64,000 nucleotides of DNA from Pyrrhosoma nymphula (GCA_963573305.1 OY754334.1:25971614-26035613); one strand, 5' to 3'; positions 46,847-57,690 are shown, numbered from the stretch's first letter. Translations and numbers: made by a program. The notes: generated by a model from the letters alone, not told the origin.

Positions 46847-47011
46847 AAAAAAGGGAACAAATGAAGAGAATGGTCTTTCGGGTTTCCATCCGCGTTTATC
46901 CATTTTTGGTGGATGTCCACCAAAAATGGATAAACGCGGATGGAAACCCGAAAGACCATTCTCTTCATCAACGAAACTCCGCGGAAGCCTTCACGAAAAA
47001 AGGGAACAAAT
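46847..47011. repeat. Perfect 108-bp palindrome between 16-bp direct repeats
   Basis: Arms 46861-46913 and 46916-46968 are exact reverse complements (53 bp, 2-nt centre TG). The 16-bp direct repeat AAAAAAGGGAACAAAT lies at 46847-46862 and 46996-47011, the first overlapping the left arm by 2 bp; 27 bp of unpaired sequence lies between the right arm and the second repeat. ORFs of 74 and 69 codons across it are consequences of the palindrome. Confidence 0.95.
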
Positions 47012-48906
47012 ACTTATGTGGATACTGTAAGGATCACATCTCATTAGAATTGTGGCATGACAAAATTTGAAGTCAGCACTTAATAACGTCCCTAATATTT
47101 TGCCGAAGCCTTCGATATTTCATCATATGGCATGATTAGGCCTCGTAAATCATTAAACGCGATGTATTTATCGCTTCTCACATGCTTGTTTTTCGAAAAG
47201 AATTTCTCCTTTCTCATGAAAAACAGGTTGAGATATTTTTTTCGGTAAGTAACACGATTCTTGGGGTTAAGATAAATGAAATAGATTCCAGTCTTTCGCA
47301 TCGGCCGTTCTCCCTGGAGGGCTCAGTGAATGGAGACAAGGGGTGTTGTGGGCACGTTACCTTCGTCGGGGAAGAGAGAGACGGGGACAAGGGGTTCGTG
47401 GGGGTACGGCGGCGGAGGAAATGCAGGCCAAGAGAGGAGGAGGTGGGGTGCGGGGGAGAGAGACGAGGGATGAAGATGGGTATCAATCAATCGCAAATCC
47501 ACTCGCATGCAAATCCAGCGAAGACTGGGAGTTGCAACGGGACTTGGGGGGGGGGTGTAGGGATGGTCGGAGGGAAGGAAGAATTAAGTGGGTGAGGGAC
47601 ATAATAATAATAATATCATTTTATTATGTTTTCTGTTGGCAATGCTTGTCGATGAAAGAGAACACATTCGGAAGCTCGGTTACAGAAGGATCTTAAGAGC
47701 AAGACAAACCGTCCCAAAGAAGAAGACTGTTAGATTTTTCGTGCCACCAAAGATAAAAATTCAAGCTTCCAATTACATTTTAATTATTATTTGGAATTCT
47801 TGTTTGGTGTATCCTCTCCCAATCCTGCGGGACCTAAATGCAGATGGTATTAAATCACTCATTTATTCTGACACTTCGCCCATCAGACAAATACAAAAGT
47901 TTCCCTGTCACACCCAGGCTGTGAAGAGGTGCGTCAAACTTGTGACAGAGCCCTCGAATAAAATATGTGGACATGAAGCTAGATCTGGCTACGTCCGAGC
48001 AATACTAAAGTCTAGATCGGTTATGTATTATTTCTCCAAAAAATCATGCTTTTTAATGTGTAATAGATATAAAATAGTAAAAGAAAAAAACACAGTAAGC
48101 CAAATAATTTTACTCTATGGAGAATCTTTGTAAATAGTTGTAAATATTGTAAAAACCAAACCCAACAATTGTATGGTTGGTTGGTTAGGGGGTGGGTGGA
48201 ACTCGAAGTGCAACCACCTCCAGTTCTGGGTCGTTTTGTTCTTGCAAAACGAGCGAAGAGTTGCACAGTGAAAATTGCGAAAAAAATTGGTAAATCTCTG
48301 CTTTTTCTAAGACGTTGCGAGAACGAAAAATATTATATTATTGATTAAAATTCATTTTTTTAAGGTTAATTAAACCATAAAGCAAGCATAAAAACTAAAC
48401 CGTGTTTATTTTAAAAGTTTTAGCTTACAGAAAAAAATTACAAAAATATCGTGATTTTCGCAATTTTTCAAAAACTTTAAGTACTATGTGCGAACGGAAG
48501 ATGCTAACCGATTTTAATATTTTGTATACAGTATTTCTACTTTTTACAATAGGCAACTTTTCCGCACTAAACTTATCCGAAAAAAAAGTTTATTTTTTTG
48601 ACCCACCCTACCCGCTAGGGCTTGCCTCGTTGCAAGTGCTTGCAGACAACAAAAAATTATCTTTCCCTAATACTTGCATAGCATCGTGGGTCATATAAAC
48701 AATTACCGTTTGTGTTACAAGCACTGAAAGTAGCTTCTCAACTTTAAAATCAATATAAACATATTCGAGGTCTACTATGTCCCAATACCGCCGAGCAGGT
48801 CTTGCAATCATCTGTGCATAAAATGATAGTTGATAAATTCTTGCGAGGGTTATCGCGGCGTTGTCCATTAGTGTTGCGTATTTTCTGGTTCATCATATAT
48901 CCACGT
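47012..48906. other. Intergenic with G-rich tract
   Basis: 47330-47600 is G-rich (GGGG groups, possible G-quadruplex), giving compositional ORFs of 60-137 codons on both strands. 47600-48900 is AT-rich; a 181-codon ORF (47588-48133, plus) shows no recognisable domain and starts in low-complexity sequence. GGTTGGTTGGTTAGGGGGTG at 48176-48195 is a local repeat. Confidence 0.35.
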
Positions 48907-49110
48907 TCATTGACTTAGGCTGACAACGGTTTCGATGGACATCCTGCTATCGTCTTCAGGTCGAAGGTGGAAAGAAGCTTTTTTTGGCCACCTTATGTAG
49001 TGCTTGTCGTCCTGGTGCTGCACTGCGATTCGTCGGAGCGGTTGATCCTTCTTCATGAACTGCTCAGAAGTGAAAATACGGAACACAGATACTTGATAAT
49101 TTAATGACAA
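48907..49110 (-). pseudogene. Penelope-like C-terminal end (PLE-7)
   Basis: A 67-codon minus frame ends with LRPEDDSRMSIETVVSLSQ, encoded by the PLE end motif (CCTGAAGACGATAGC...ATCGAAACCGTTGTC, 48960-48925). The protein then stops. Upstream residues have no GIY-YIG motifs. In this subfamily the structured end is translated as the C-terminus of the protein. Fragment only. Confidence 0.55.
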
Positions 49111-49434
49111 AAGATAGCAATTTCTTCAATGAAAGCCAGGAAAGTAGAGTTCATAATGTTCACCACTCGTACATCTTTGTCATTATGCATGTGTTATGTC
49201 ATCAAGGTTATCTTGTTGTAAAAATATTGTTTTTCATTTTTATGTTAACATTTTAACTGAGGCATGAAAATGAATGTACCTATATAAATGTCATTAAAAT
49301 AAAATTAATTTTTTTTCGTTACTCTTATCTCATTAAACATAGTAAGCATATCCGCAAATATCTTAAAATAATCAGCCAATATGTCAAATATTTTTCTTCT
49401 TTCCATGAATTACGCATGAGAGATGTTACTACAT

Positions 49435-49855
49435 CAGTGGTTCCCAACCAATGTACCACGGCACTATAGGGTGTCGGAAAAACAACTAGGGTGCCGCGAG
49501 ATTGTTGCGGGAAAGCGAAAAATGTCTAGTATGGCCAGCGTATGAATTTATTACTCTCACGCACGACAGATGGTAACAATTAGTGAAGGACGGCTAGCAA
49601 CCTGACTCCAGTAGTATACTTTGCCTCAATCATATCATATTATATGTTATTTGGAGATGTTACTATTACCTTGCCTACCTATAAATAAAATAAAATTGAG
49701 GAAGTATTTATATAAATGTAAAGTTAAAATTTTCATGATGCATATTCAACTTTAATAAATAAATATTTTAAAAATAAAAAATTTAATAAGGGTGCTCCAA
49801 CAATGTAACCTTAGTATGAAGGGTGTTACAAACGTAAAAGAGTTGGGAATCACTG
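49435..49855. mobile_element. hAT-like non-autonomous element
   Basis: Termini CAGTGGTTCCCAACC at 49435-49449 and, reverse complemented, CAGTGATTCCCAACTC at 49855-49840 form a hAT-type inverted repeat with two or three mismatches. GTGCC-rich subterminal sequence follows on the left. The adjacent octamers (TACTACAT, AAATATAT) match at only five of eight positions, so the target duplication has decayed. 421 bp, no transposase. Confidence 0.65.
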
Positions 49856-50244
49856 AAATATATCAATAAGGGTATTCGGAGTTATGGGGTCCTTGACTTT
49901 CGCTTGCACAGGGAATCCCAATCGCTAAGGATGGCCCTGTATAGGGGAACGGGAGGGAGGGAAGGTGTGGTGGCACTGGGAAGATGGGGGTGGGTGGATT
50001 TGGTGCACGTTCATGAGTAGGAGTGGTGAGGGAGACGGAGGATGCACGTACGCCCGCCTCGCCGCTCCGCTCCTTCGGGCGTTCGATAATTGCCGCCGTG
50101 CGTTCTCTCCCCTCTGTGTACGTGCGTGGCACCCACTCTGAATTCCTTCCAAGCCGCTACCCTCCCCACCCACCCCCCTCCTCCCCCCCCCAAAACCAAG
50201 GAATTGTACGAAAACATCAATGTTCTTTAACTTGCGACAGTGTA
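49856..50244. other. Intergenic, G- then C-rich
   Basis: 49940-50020 is G-rich and 50150-50200 C-rich on the plus strand. Overlapping ORFs of 69-123 codons on both strands are compositional. Confidence 0.4.
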
Positions 50245-50345
50245 ACGTAGAAATTTCCACATGGGGAAAATCTCCCTGGACCAGGAATCGAACCACGGAT
50301 CATTGGTTTACCGTCATCAAGTCCCCATGTATAGAGGCTGTCCAT
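50245..50345 (-). mobile_element. tRNA-like SINE head
   Basis: Minus strand about 50340-50270: GGGGACTTGATGACGGTAAA, then the B box GTGGTTCGATTCCTGG (50296-50281). The acceptor stem is weak. The B box and spacing suggest a decayed tRNA or SINE head. Confidence 0.45.
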
Positions 50346-50757
50346 AATCCACGTAGACACCAAACAGGGGTGGGGGGGTTGGAGGGATGTCTTCGTAGAC
50401 AATGGTCGACACGACGCGGCGGGAGTGACATTGCCACGACACACTCAGTGTTGCGAACGGTTGCGAGGACGTAGTGTCGGTGGCCGGTTTCCTTAAAATC
50501 AGCCTTAAATTACAGATTGTCCATGACAATCAATTAATAACCCATGTCACAGCTTTTTCCGCAAAAAAAGAAAAGCCTACGTGGATATCAGGTGGGGCCG
50601 GAGGGGGGGGGGGTCCGGATGAAGTCTACCAGGGTTAGGCTATGTACATCGAAAAAACATTTTTTTTTAAATTTCAATTTAAAATTTTGGTAAATGGTGC
50701 GATTCTAGCCCCAGATACACAGGAAAAAATATTTTCGAAAAATATTAATATTTAGGG
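50346..50757. other. Intergenic, nothing recognised
   Basis: Short G runs at 50365-50375 and 50600-50612; otherwise unremarkable. Confidence 0.4.
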
Positions 50758-50903
50758 CAGCGGTTCCCAAACTATTTCTTTCCGCGACCCATTTTAGCTC
50801 ATACATTTTAGCCGCGATCCCCTAAAAATAACAAACAATGTGTATATTCAAATGATATTGTTTTTAAAGTAATTACAATCCTCACTTGCATAGTTCACCA
50901 TAT

Positions 50904-51034
50904 ACACTTCATGGTTGAGACCTTTACTTTGTAAGTCCGTTGAAGATGATACAGTGTATCGAAACTAGTCGACAATTGAAGTAAAATTGTAGAAAATAAG
51001 CAAAGTATTTCTATTTCTTTCTTATTTCTTTCTT
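50904..51034 (+). mobile_element. 131-bp Penelope-derived mini-insertion
   Basis: Flanked by the exact 14-bp repeat ATAGTTCACCATAT (50890-50903 and 51035-51048). Content: a short lead, the PLE end motif (50940-50970), and a TTTCTTTCTTATTTC-type tail. It encodes nothing. The duplication shows it inserted as a unit into the hAT MITE, and the length of the duplication matches that of the other PLE-type insertion at 3.7 kb. Confidence 0.8.
50940..50970 (+). ncRNA. Hammerhead-ribozyme-like core, candidate
   Basis: TTGAAGA (expected CTGANGA), one T, stem GATAC (50948-50952), loop AGT, stem GTATC (50956-50960), GAAA, then the minimal helix AC-TA-GT and C, giving the GTC cleavage triplet. Position 3 is T instead of C and I see no strong stem I, so activity is uncertain, but the order of elements fits a type I hammerhead as known from Penelope-like retroelements. 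Confidence 0.45.
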
Positions 51035-51129
51035 ATAGTTCACCATATTATTTGTATACATCTCGCGACCCCTTAACGAACGGCCCGCGACCCCCATGGG
51101 GGTCGCGACCCCCAGTTTGGGAACCGCTG

Positions 51130-51599
51130 ATTTAGGGGATCTCACCCCCCCTCCTGAAGTTTTAGCTGACCAAAATTCGCCGTTTTGGGGCCAATTCTAG
51201 TGAATTTCTCACGGATTTTTTTAAATCGTAAGATTGAAATAACAGAGAACTCAATACTGCTCCGACAGTTGTTAGTCATTATTTTTCTTTATTTTTTCAG
51301 ATAACTATAATAATATTTTATGAAAATAAAGGGGATTTTGCTGGATTATAGTGTTTTAGGGTGAAAGCCAGTCTTTCACATGGAGCCGCGTGGAGACGTG
51401 GGGGATCATGAACACATTCTGCAAGGGAAAATATTCATAACCGCATAGCTAAAGGCAGTACATTGTTAATGTGAACTCTAGTTTACTGTTAACGGTTTTA
51501 GGGTTTGGGGAGGTTTATTTTAAGGTGGGGGAATGATGGGAACAATTGATCATTATATAACATTTGCGGGGTATTAACAATTTCAAATTGTTCTAAAAA
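51130..51599. other. Intergenic, nothing recognised
   Basis: AT-rich, no ORF or RNA signal. Confidence 0.4.
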
Positions 51600-52260
51600 T
51601 TTAATTTGACACCTTTGTCATTAAAATGTAAAATTTCGAAAGAAAAATCACTAAAATGTTTAAAACTACATAAATGCTCCGCAAAATTGCATTCCCAGTA
51701 CCGTTAAACAAACAATTCATATATTCTTTCACTCTGCCCTTAAATTTTCGCCCTGTTTGACCGACATACACTGAGTCACAGTCATCACATTTTAGTTTGT
51801 ACACCCCACTTCTGTCTGCATCTGAATACCTGGGCTTCACATTAAAAATTATTTTAGACAGAGTGGGGGTTTTTGAATGTCTCACCAGCTGTTTGGTCAC
51901 ACAGTTTGCTGAGTTTGTTTGAAACGTTTCGAATAAATGGGAGGGCATAAAATTTTTTCTTTTTATCTTTCCCGGAGGAAAGAGATGTGAGGAAGTTAAT
52001 GGATTTTTGTTTAGCTGCTTTATCAACCAATATCTTTATGCACTTCTTATCGAATCAATTCCTTTTGGCTAATAAGTAGATCGTTGCATGTTCTTTATTA
52101 TAACTAGACTCGGACATAGGTACAAACATTGATCTATGAACCATTGCTCTAAAAGAGTCAAGTTTATAGCTATGGTGGTGTTGGGAATTTTTTGTTGCTT
52201 GTTTTGTTGTCTGTTTGGAAATTTTTGTTGGGAAAGTTTTGTTGGGAAAATGTTGGTAAT
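51600..52260 (-). pseudogene. Penelope-like RT thumb, connector and GIY-YIG domain (PLE-8)
   Basis: Minus strand, frames shifting. About 52190-52040: YKLDSFRAMVHRSMFVPM, SYNKEHATIYLLAKRN, matching the RT thumb region of PLEs (Phe/His ... Pro-x-x ... Tyr-x-x-Glu). About 51960-51890: in a second frame FYALPFIRNVSNKLSKLC, the connector block. Then SGVYKLKCDDC (GIY as GVY, residues 74-76 of the 141-codon ORF 52026-51601), VYVGQTGRKFKGRVKEY with the catalytic Arg at 98, after which the frame degenerates. It keeps a little more of the RT side than the other copies but has at least two frameshifts. Opposite-strand ORFs are shadows. Confidence 0.8.
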
Positions 52261-55200
52261 GGTGGTGTTGGGAAAGGTTTCTGGAATACATTTTACACAA
52301 CCATCGGCAAACATTATCATTTCAGGTGATTTTCGTTCTCGCTTTAAGTTTCCCGTGACACTGGTATTCTAAAACTTTCTATTAAATAGAAATGGGTCAA
52401 TTTCCATAAACTCATTTTTTATAAAAAAAAAGTTGAAATTCCTTTGCTAAAACATTTGCTGAAAGCATTGGTACCATACTTAGCTACTTGACTTACAGAC
52501 TAACGCACTGATAAGAGGAAATAAATTATTTTTTAAAGTAGCAATTGATTATTGAACGCAGTAACACGACTCATTGCCAGTGCAAGATATAACACCGCTA
52601 TTTTCATACCGAATTTCCATACTTAGGCATGGCATCGCAGCAAGAAGTTTTTACACTGAAAATGACCTGAATTTGAAAAAAATTGATACTGAATCCATGA
52701 ACTGAAAATAATAAATAAATTTGGATTATCACCAACTTTTTTATTTTAAATGTGATAATATCCATCCACTCAGCACCGAAAAAATTTTACCATCGCTTTT
52801 TAAGAACAATCAGCTGGTTGAGGGCCAACTTGAATCAGCGACAGACCGAGATTAACTTCGTTTTTTGGTGGCTGGATGGTTTGGTAGCCCATAGAATTGA
52901 AATCTAATCTATAGAACTGGACAGCTCATGTTCTAATCTGGGTGGAACAATTTAGGATTTTCCATCTAAATTTGTCCACGCTGAACTACTTTCTGGGCAC
53001 GACATATTTTTGGGCTATGCGGGAAATAAGCGATCCTTTTCCCACTCTATATGCCTGTATTTCACAAGTCTATTTGGTTTAGTATGTACTTGGAGCAGGT
53101 TTATTCCTAAAACCCATTCAATTATACTCAATCATTTCAACCCCTGCTCTGGAATAAGGTTTTCCAGAATGGTATAGTACTTTTTTATATTTTTATTAAA
53201 AGGGAGAGAATTGGAACACCAATTCCCTCTCACTCCGTCTTCCCTTGAAATGGTAGAGCGGAGTTCCTCTGTATTGTTTCAATTACAATAATATTTGGGG
53301 TACCTATTATTAAACCCCCAATTTTCTACATTTGACTTTTTTTAACAATTGGTTCATATTTTTCTAGTGCTTAGTCCTATCCTGTTCATAATTTCCACAA
53401 AGCAACCTTTAGGTTAAGGAATTACGTAGGTAGTAATCAAACTGATTTTGATTGTCAGATCATGCTAAAACAGCAGTTTTAATAGTTATAGTTTGTGTTT
53501 TCAACTTTATAGTCGTAATGCCTAAAAGTCGTAAACTTGCTATGCCAAAATATGATGGAAAGTAGATCCTATAAATCACAAATGCGTAGAATTGAAATAG
53601 TAGTTTAAATTTACCGACGGTTACTTTACCCTCATTTTCGTTCATTAACTCTTCTACGTGCTTTACACAATTTATCTTCATTGCCATTTGTCATTCAGTT
53701 GTACTGTTGCAAATGCCTAAGTTTTATTTGCCGAGAATCGTCTCTCATCGTGCCGCAGGCGTATTTTCCGATAGGCAATGCATACAAAATAAAATAAAAT
53801 GTGTTTAGAAGTGAAGCTAAAAATTACGAAATCCAGACTAAAATATTTTGAAAAGCAGATGGTGAGTTTGCAGTAACTCAACTGGCGATGAAGTTTGTGC
53901 AATGTATTTGTGCGGGGAAGAGTAAACTATATATCCCGAAAGGAACCTTATCAAGTTTTATTTCAGTCCGTGATTTTTGAGCAAGCCATATTTTGGTGCT
54001 CAAATAGATGCGTATTTTTACTTTATATTTCCGAGTTCCAAATCAAATTTGATGCAATGTATTTTTCTATATTGGACTGTTATCTCTACCAATTATCAAA
54101 AAAGTGGGTCATGTGAAATTTTGTTTTCAAACAACGTAGACCGACTGTCTCCTTAAAATTATAACAGCCCTTTTAATGAATATAGGAGCAATCAAGCAAC
54201 AGTAAAAAGGGGAAATCTTGAGATGAATTTTGGGATCCATCGGTAAAGTTCATTCGCTCAATCATCAAACGATTGGTAAAGAGGTATTGCTTCCCATGGA
54301 AAAAACACGAATATTGCCAATGCACCTACTTTTCCGAAGAATGGTTTGAGGATATTTCGTGAGATTTAGAAACACTGAGAAATTATCCTTGTTTTCATGT
54401 TTGTTTATATTCAAACTTAAACTGGTTCAAAATGATGTCAGTGCATTCAATGGCCAACATATGCAGCGTCTTTATTTCCAATAGAAAATTAATGTTCAAG
54501 TTTGTTTCGCAAATTGGAATGAAATGCTGCCTCTGTACAAAAGGGAACATCGTAAGATGATGAAGACAATACTCCTCTTTACCATTCTTATCTCGTATAG
54601 GTGAAATTAAACTTCGCATAGAGTATAATACCAACAAGGTAACAGAAATGATAAGCTAGAAAAAAAAACATTTGCCTCTCTCCAAAGAGCATGCATTTCG
54701 AGCTAGCCATTGAATGACGCTGCGGAGCATAGTCACAGCTGAGGCTTCCACCGTACCACTTTTGTCCAACCAACGCCTCTTGCAAAACCACTTCCCCCGT
54801 CCCTTGAAGAGTAAGGGTTCTCTGGCGACCAGACGTGTGTCGGTCACTTTATTTCAAACAACCTCCCCTGAACCCTTGAAAATTAAGTGCTAACTTCCCT
54901 TGTCGTTAGCAAGGGTTAACACACGGCAGTTTTCTAGTTTGTTAGATGTAGCCATTGAGCGTTTGGGCGCTAACGCGGTCTCATTCGCTCTTCGCCGCGT
55001 GTAGATGCAAGTGTTCCTTACTATATTTTGGCCCTTTAACGTCTCCTTCGACTCCTCAACTCAGGTGCTAGCCTAAATGTGTCTATTTAATTTTACTGAG
55101 TGGGCAAATAATTAATTTATGTTTTGTGAAACATGTGGGTTTTCATTTTGATGGAGTTTACCGGAGTAGCTCTTCCACTTAATACTGCGATCAAGTGCCT

Positions 55201-56321
55201 CGGCAGAGCAATTCATTATGAGACTTATATCATGTTTATTTAGTTCTCAAAAATCGCTGTCATTATAATGCTCGACTCTTCTATTACGTACAAAGTCGAA
55301 TTAAAACAATTGTAAGAAATTTTCGCCTCTGAGCAGTCTTCTCAGTAACTTAAATATTGAAATAGCGCTAGTTTTTCTTTCTGCAACAACAACTTTAACT
55401 TGCATCCAAAAACTGCGATTCCAATTTGAACTGAATATTGCGAACACACATTGTGTGGCAGTTTAAGGCTCGTAAAGACTAGTATTTACGAATTCCGGAG
55501 ATGAAAAGTCATCACATTTTGTGAGACCAACCTTTTCGTTTGGATGTCTATCAATCCAGTTGGTATGCATTTCATGTAAGTTTTCAAAGCACAAGTCTCT
55601 TTCATTTGACAATTATTTCCCCTCCTTCACGCACTTCATGGGGTATTTCTCCAAAAACAACTAACTTCTATTTTTAAATGCTCTTATTTTGATAGTTGAT
55701 TCATCAGGAAGAATTTTACTTTATTTTCCTTAAAGTTCAAAATGTTTTTCAGGTAAAATGTTCTTGGTTTTCCTAGCCAAATAGAGAGAGAAAAACATTT
55801 TGGATTTTAGCAGTACAACATGATGTTCAAAGAACATTCATTTTCTAGACTTTTAAACTCAACCGTGAAACGGAATCCTACTTGTCATTAAACTGGTTTG
55901 ACATCTCTCTCATCTCATCTTCATATATGTACATTGGCCGCTATTTAATCAGTGGTCGTGAACTCGATGTGTGAGGTGGTAAATTTTCCACATTTTACGA
56001 GGGCTGATGTAAAAGTAACGTAGCCCATAACCATTAATTTTCCCGTTACAATTCAATGAAAGATGGATGCAGCTGAAGAAGGCTATCTGAGAGTATAAGA
56101 TTCACATAAGCACGCACGCATACACCCAAACACTCTAACCTAATACAAAACTTACGATTTCCTTCCCCAAGAATTGCTTCCTGGATTCGCCCCTGATAGG
56201 AGTTGCCCTTTATGTCCTAGTATCAGATATTCTGATCTTTATATCTTCGGAATTTTTAATATTGAAAGAGCTAGTATTTTAATAAGTTTATTTAATATTT
56301 ATTCTTTTTTCTTGCCAAAAA
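52261..56321. other. AT-rich intergenic or intronic DNA, no gene recognised
   Basis: 4 kb without an assignable feature. A 75-codon minus ORF (53460-53687) begins with a charged stretch (KHVEELMNENEGKV) that could be a small exon, but nothing identifies it. 52170-52280 is rich in GTTGGGAAA units. A short imperfect hairpin GAGAGAATTGG...CCAATTCCCTCTC lies at about 53205-53232. Confidence 0.4.
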
Positions 56322-56675
56322 TTGCGAGAAATTAAGTTTTTCGAGCCATCAAGTCCGTATCACACGAGTCACTTAATTGCACAATTTGATGTACAGAAAT
56401 TGCAAGAACGCGGGCACGGAATTAGAGCAGGGGCTATTTTCGTTTATGAAGTTGTACATGCTACGCAAATGTATGAACAACACGCCAGCGGTAAATTACT
56501 AGAACCATTCTGGCAATTCACCGCTTTATATTACACAATTTTCAATGCACATCCATGCATACTAACTATAGGACATTGTTGTTCCATAGGACAAGGTCCT
56601 AGAACAGCAATAATTTTATTTATTAATTATTATTTATTACATACATCAACTTGTGCAGTGAAGTTATTCGTGTAA
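56322..56675 (+). CDS. Unidentified 117-codon ORF
   Basis: Open from an ATG with diverse amino-acid composition (not low-complexity): a hydrophilic first half with HGIRAGAIFVYEVVHATQMY and a hydrophobic, Cys-containing second half (FTALYYTIFNAHPCIL, TAIILFINYYLLHT). No domain, signal peptide or family recognised, and no splice context established. It could be a chance frame or a transposon remnant. Confidence 0.2.
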   Translation: MREIKFFEPSSPYHTSHLIAQFDVQKLQERGHGIRAGAIFVYEVVHATQMYEQHASGKLLEPFWQFTALYYTIFNAHPCILTIGHCCSIGQGPRTAIILFINYYLLHTSTCAVKLFV

Positions 56676-57207
56676 GACTACCTTAAGATTATTGTCACGT
56701 TTTTGAGTTTGAATGTGATCGATTTCCATCTCGTCTCAACTCCAATGATTTGTCCTAATTTTCAAAGAGTTAGGAATTTTGTCCAGCTTTTGGCGAAAAT
56801 TTGAGTCTGCGCACTGTGCTTTATAACCGTGAACAATATTCAAAGGGATTGTTTTTACACAATAACATTTAGTTTCATAAGATTCACTTTGATTCGGTGC
56901 AATGGTTTCTTATTTTGCTTTATTACGGTGAATGTTACACCTCATCCTCTCCGTGGGCAGTTAATGAATTGTTTATGGTTTACTTAACGGTATTTGCACT
57001 ATTCACGTCACATCATGGGGATTCTTTTTACCTTATGAAACATTTATACTTTTTTCGTCTTCCCGTTGAATTTCAACAGGCCTTCTAGTCCTTTATAAAG
57101 CGCAGCTAAAAAATTGGTGCGACATCTCTTTTCCATCGCCAGCCTCGCAAATAGGTGGGATCACTCAAAATTAAAAATCGAATTTGAACCGTTTGATGGA
57201 ATAAAGT
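56676..57207. other. Intergenic, nothing recognised
   Basis: AT-rich; a 63-codon ORF at 56897-57088 has no motif. Confidence 0.35.
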
Positions 57208-57519
57208 ATGCATAAAACACACACCCTCCAAATATTGGTGTTTTTGATCGATTTTTACGGGAGATATACAGCCTTAAAAGTCGCCGCGGAGCTGTTACCA
57301 CGCCCACCCCGCGAAACGTATTTATATTGGCTGGCTCCAACCGTGACGTGGAAAGTTCATGAAGTCGCCCGGAGAGGCAGTGAAGGAACGTACTTGAGAA
57401 GGCTGCTCAACGTTGAGTCGTCTAATGAATCTTACGTCTTTCATAATTTAAAGGACAATGGCATTTGCATGTTAGAAAGCGTAAAATTTGCATTGAACAA
57501 TTATTTTACTATAACATAA
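57208..57519 (+). CDS. Unidentified 103-codon ORF overlapping an inverted repeat
   Basis: Composition is balanced (ALKVAAELLPRPPRETYLYW, WKVHEVARRGSEGTYLRRLL), but I recognise no family. The last about 30 codons lie in the left arm of the inverted repeat 57431-57690. The GTCGCCG at 57283-57289 recurs in the hairpin at 57533-57539. Possibly part of an unclassified transposon. Confidence 0.2.
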   Translation: MHKTHTLQILVFLIDFYGRYTALKVAAELLPRPPRETYLYWLAPTVTWKVHEVARRGSEGTYLRRLLNVESSNESYVFHNLKDNGICMLESVKFALNNYFTIT

Positions 57520-57690
57520 TAGCATAAATAAAGTCGCCGTATTTCTCACTCATTGTTCATGTGTAGGTGAGAAACACGGCGACTTTTTTTATGCTATTAT
57601 GTTATGATAACATAACTGTTTAATGTAACATATACGCTTTTTAACATGCAAGTGCCATTGCGCATTAAATTATGAAAGATGTATGTAAGC
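57431..57690. repeat. Inverted repeat with about 120-bp arms and 17-nt loop
   Basis: Left arm 57431-57549 and right arm 57567-57690 are imperfect reverse complements (several mismatches and small indels), separated by TCATTGTTCATGTGTAG. The inner part, AAAGTCGCCGTATTTCTCAC against GTGAGAAACACGGCGACTTT, is nearly perfect. A transcript through it would form a long hairpin. It may be the fold-back end of a transposon or an inverted duplication. Confidence 0.9.

Larger units (their letters stand above)
50758..51129. mobile_element. hAT-like MITE with exact 8-bp target duplication
   Basis: Perfect 15-bp terminal inverted repeat CAGCGGTTCCCAAAC (50758-50772, 51115-51129) and a perfect 8-bp duplication ATTTAGGG (50750-50757, 51130-51137), both hallmarks of hAT elements. 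Subterminal GCGACCC units repeat at both ends. No transposase. A 131-bp insertion with its own 14-bp target duplication lies inside (50904-51034); the original element would have been 227 bp. Confidence 0.9.

Noticed and set aside
46847..47011. CRISPR or tandem repeat array
   Set aside because: Only one inverted pair and two direct repeats, no regular spacing, and the window is clearly eukaryotic.
46806..47070. 74- and 69-codon ORFs across the palindrome
   Set aside because: Both are read through the perfect palindrome, which forces complementary open frames.
47588..48133. 181-codon plus ORF
   Set aside because: Begins in an (ATA)n-type stretch and has no recognisable domain; too weak to call a gene.
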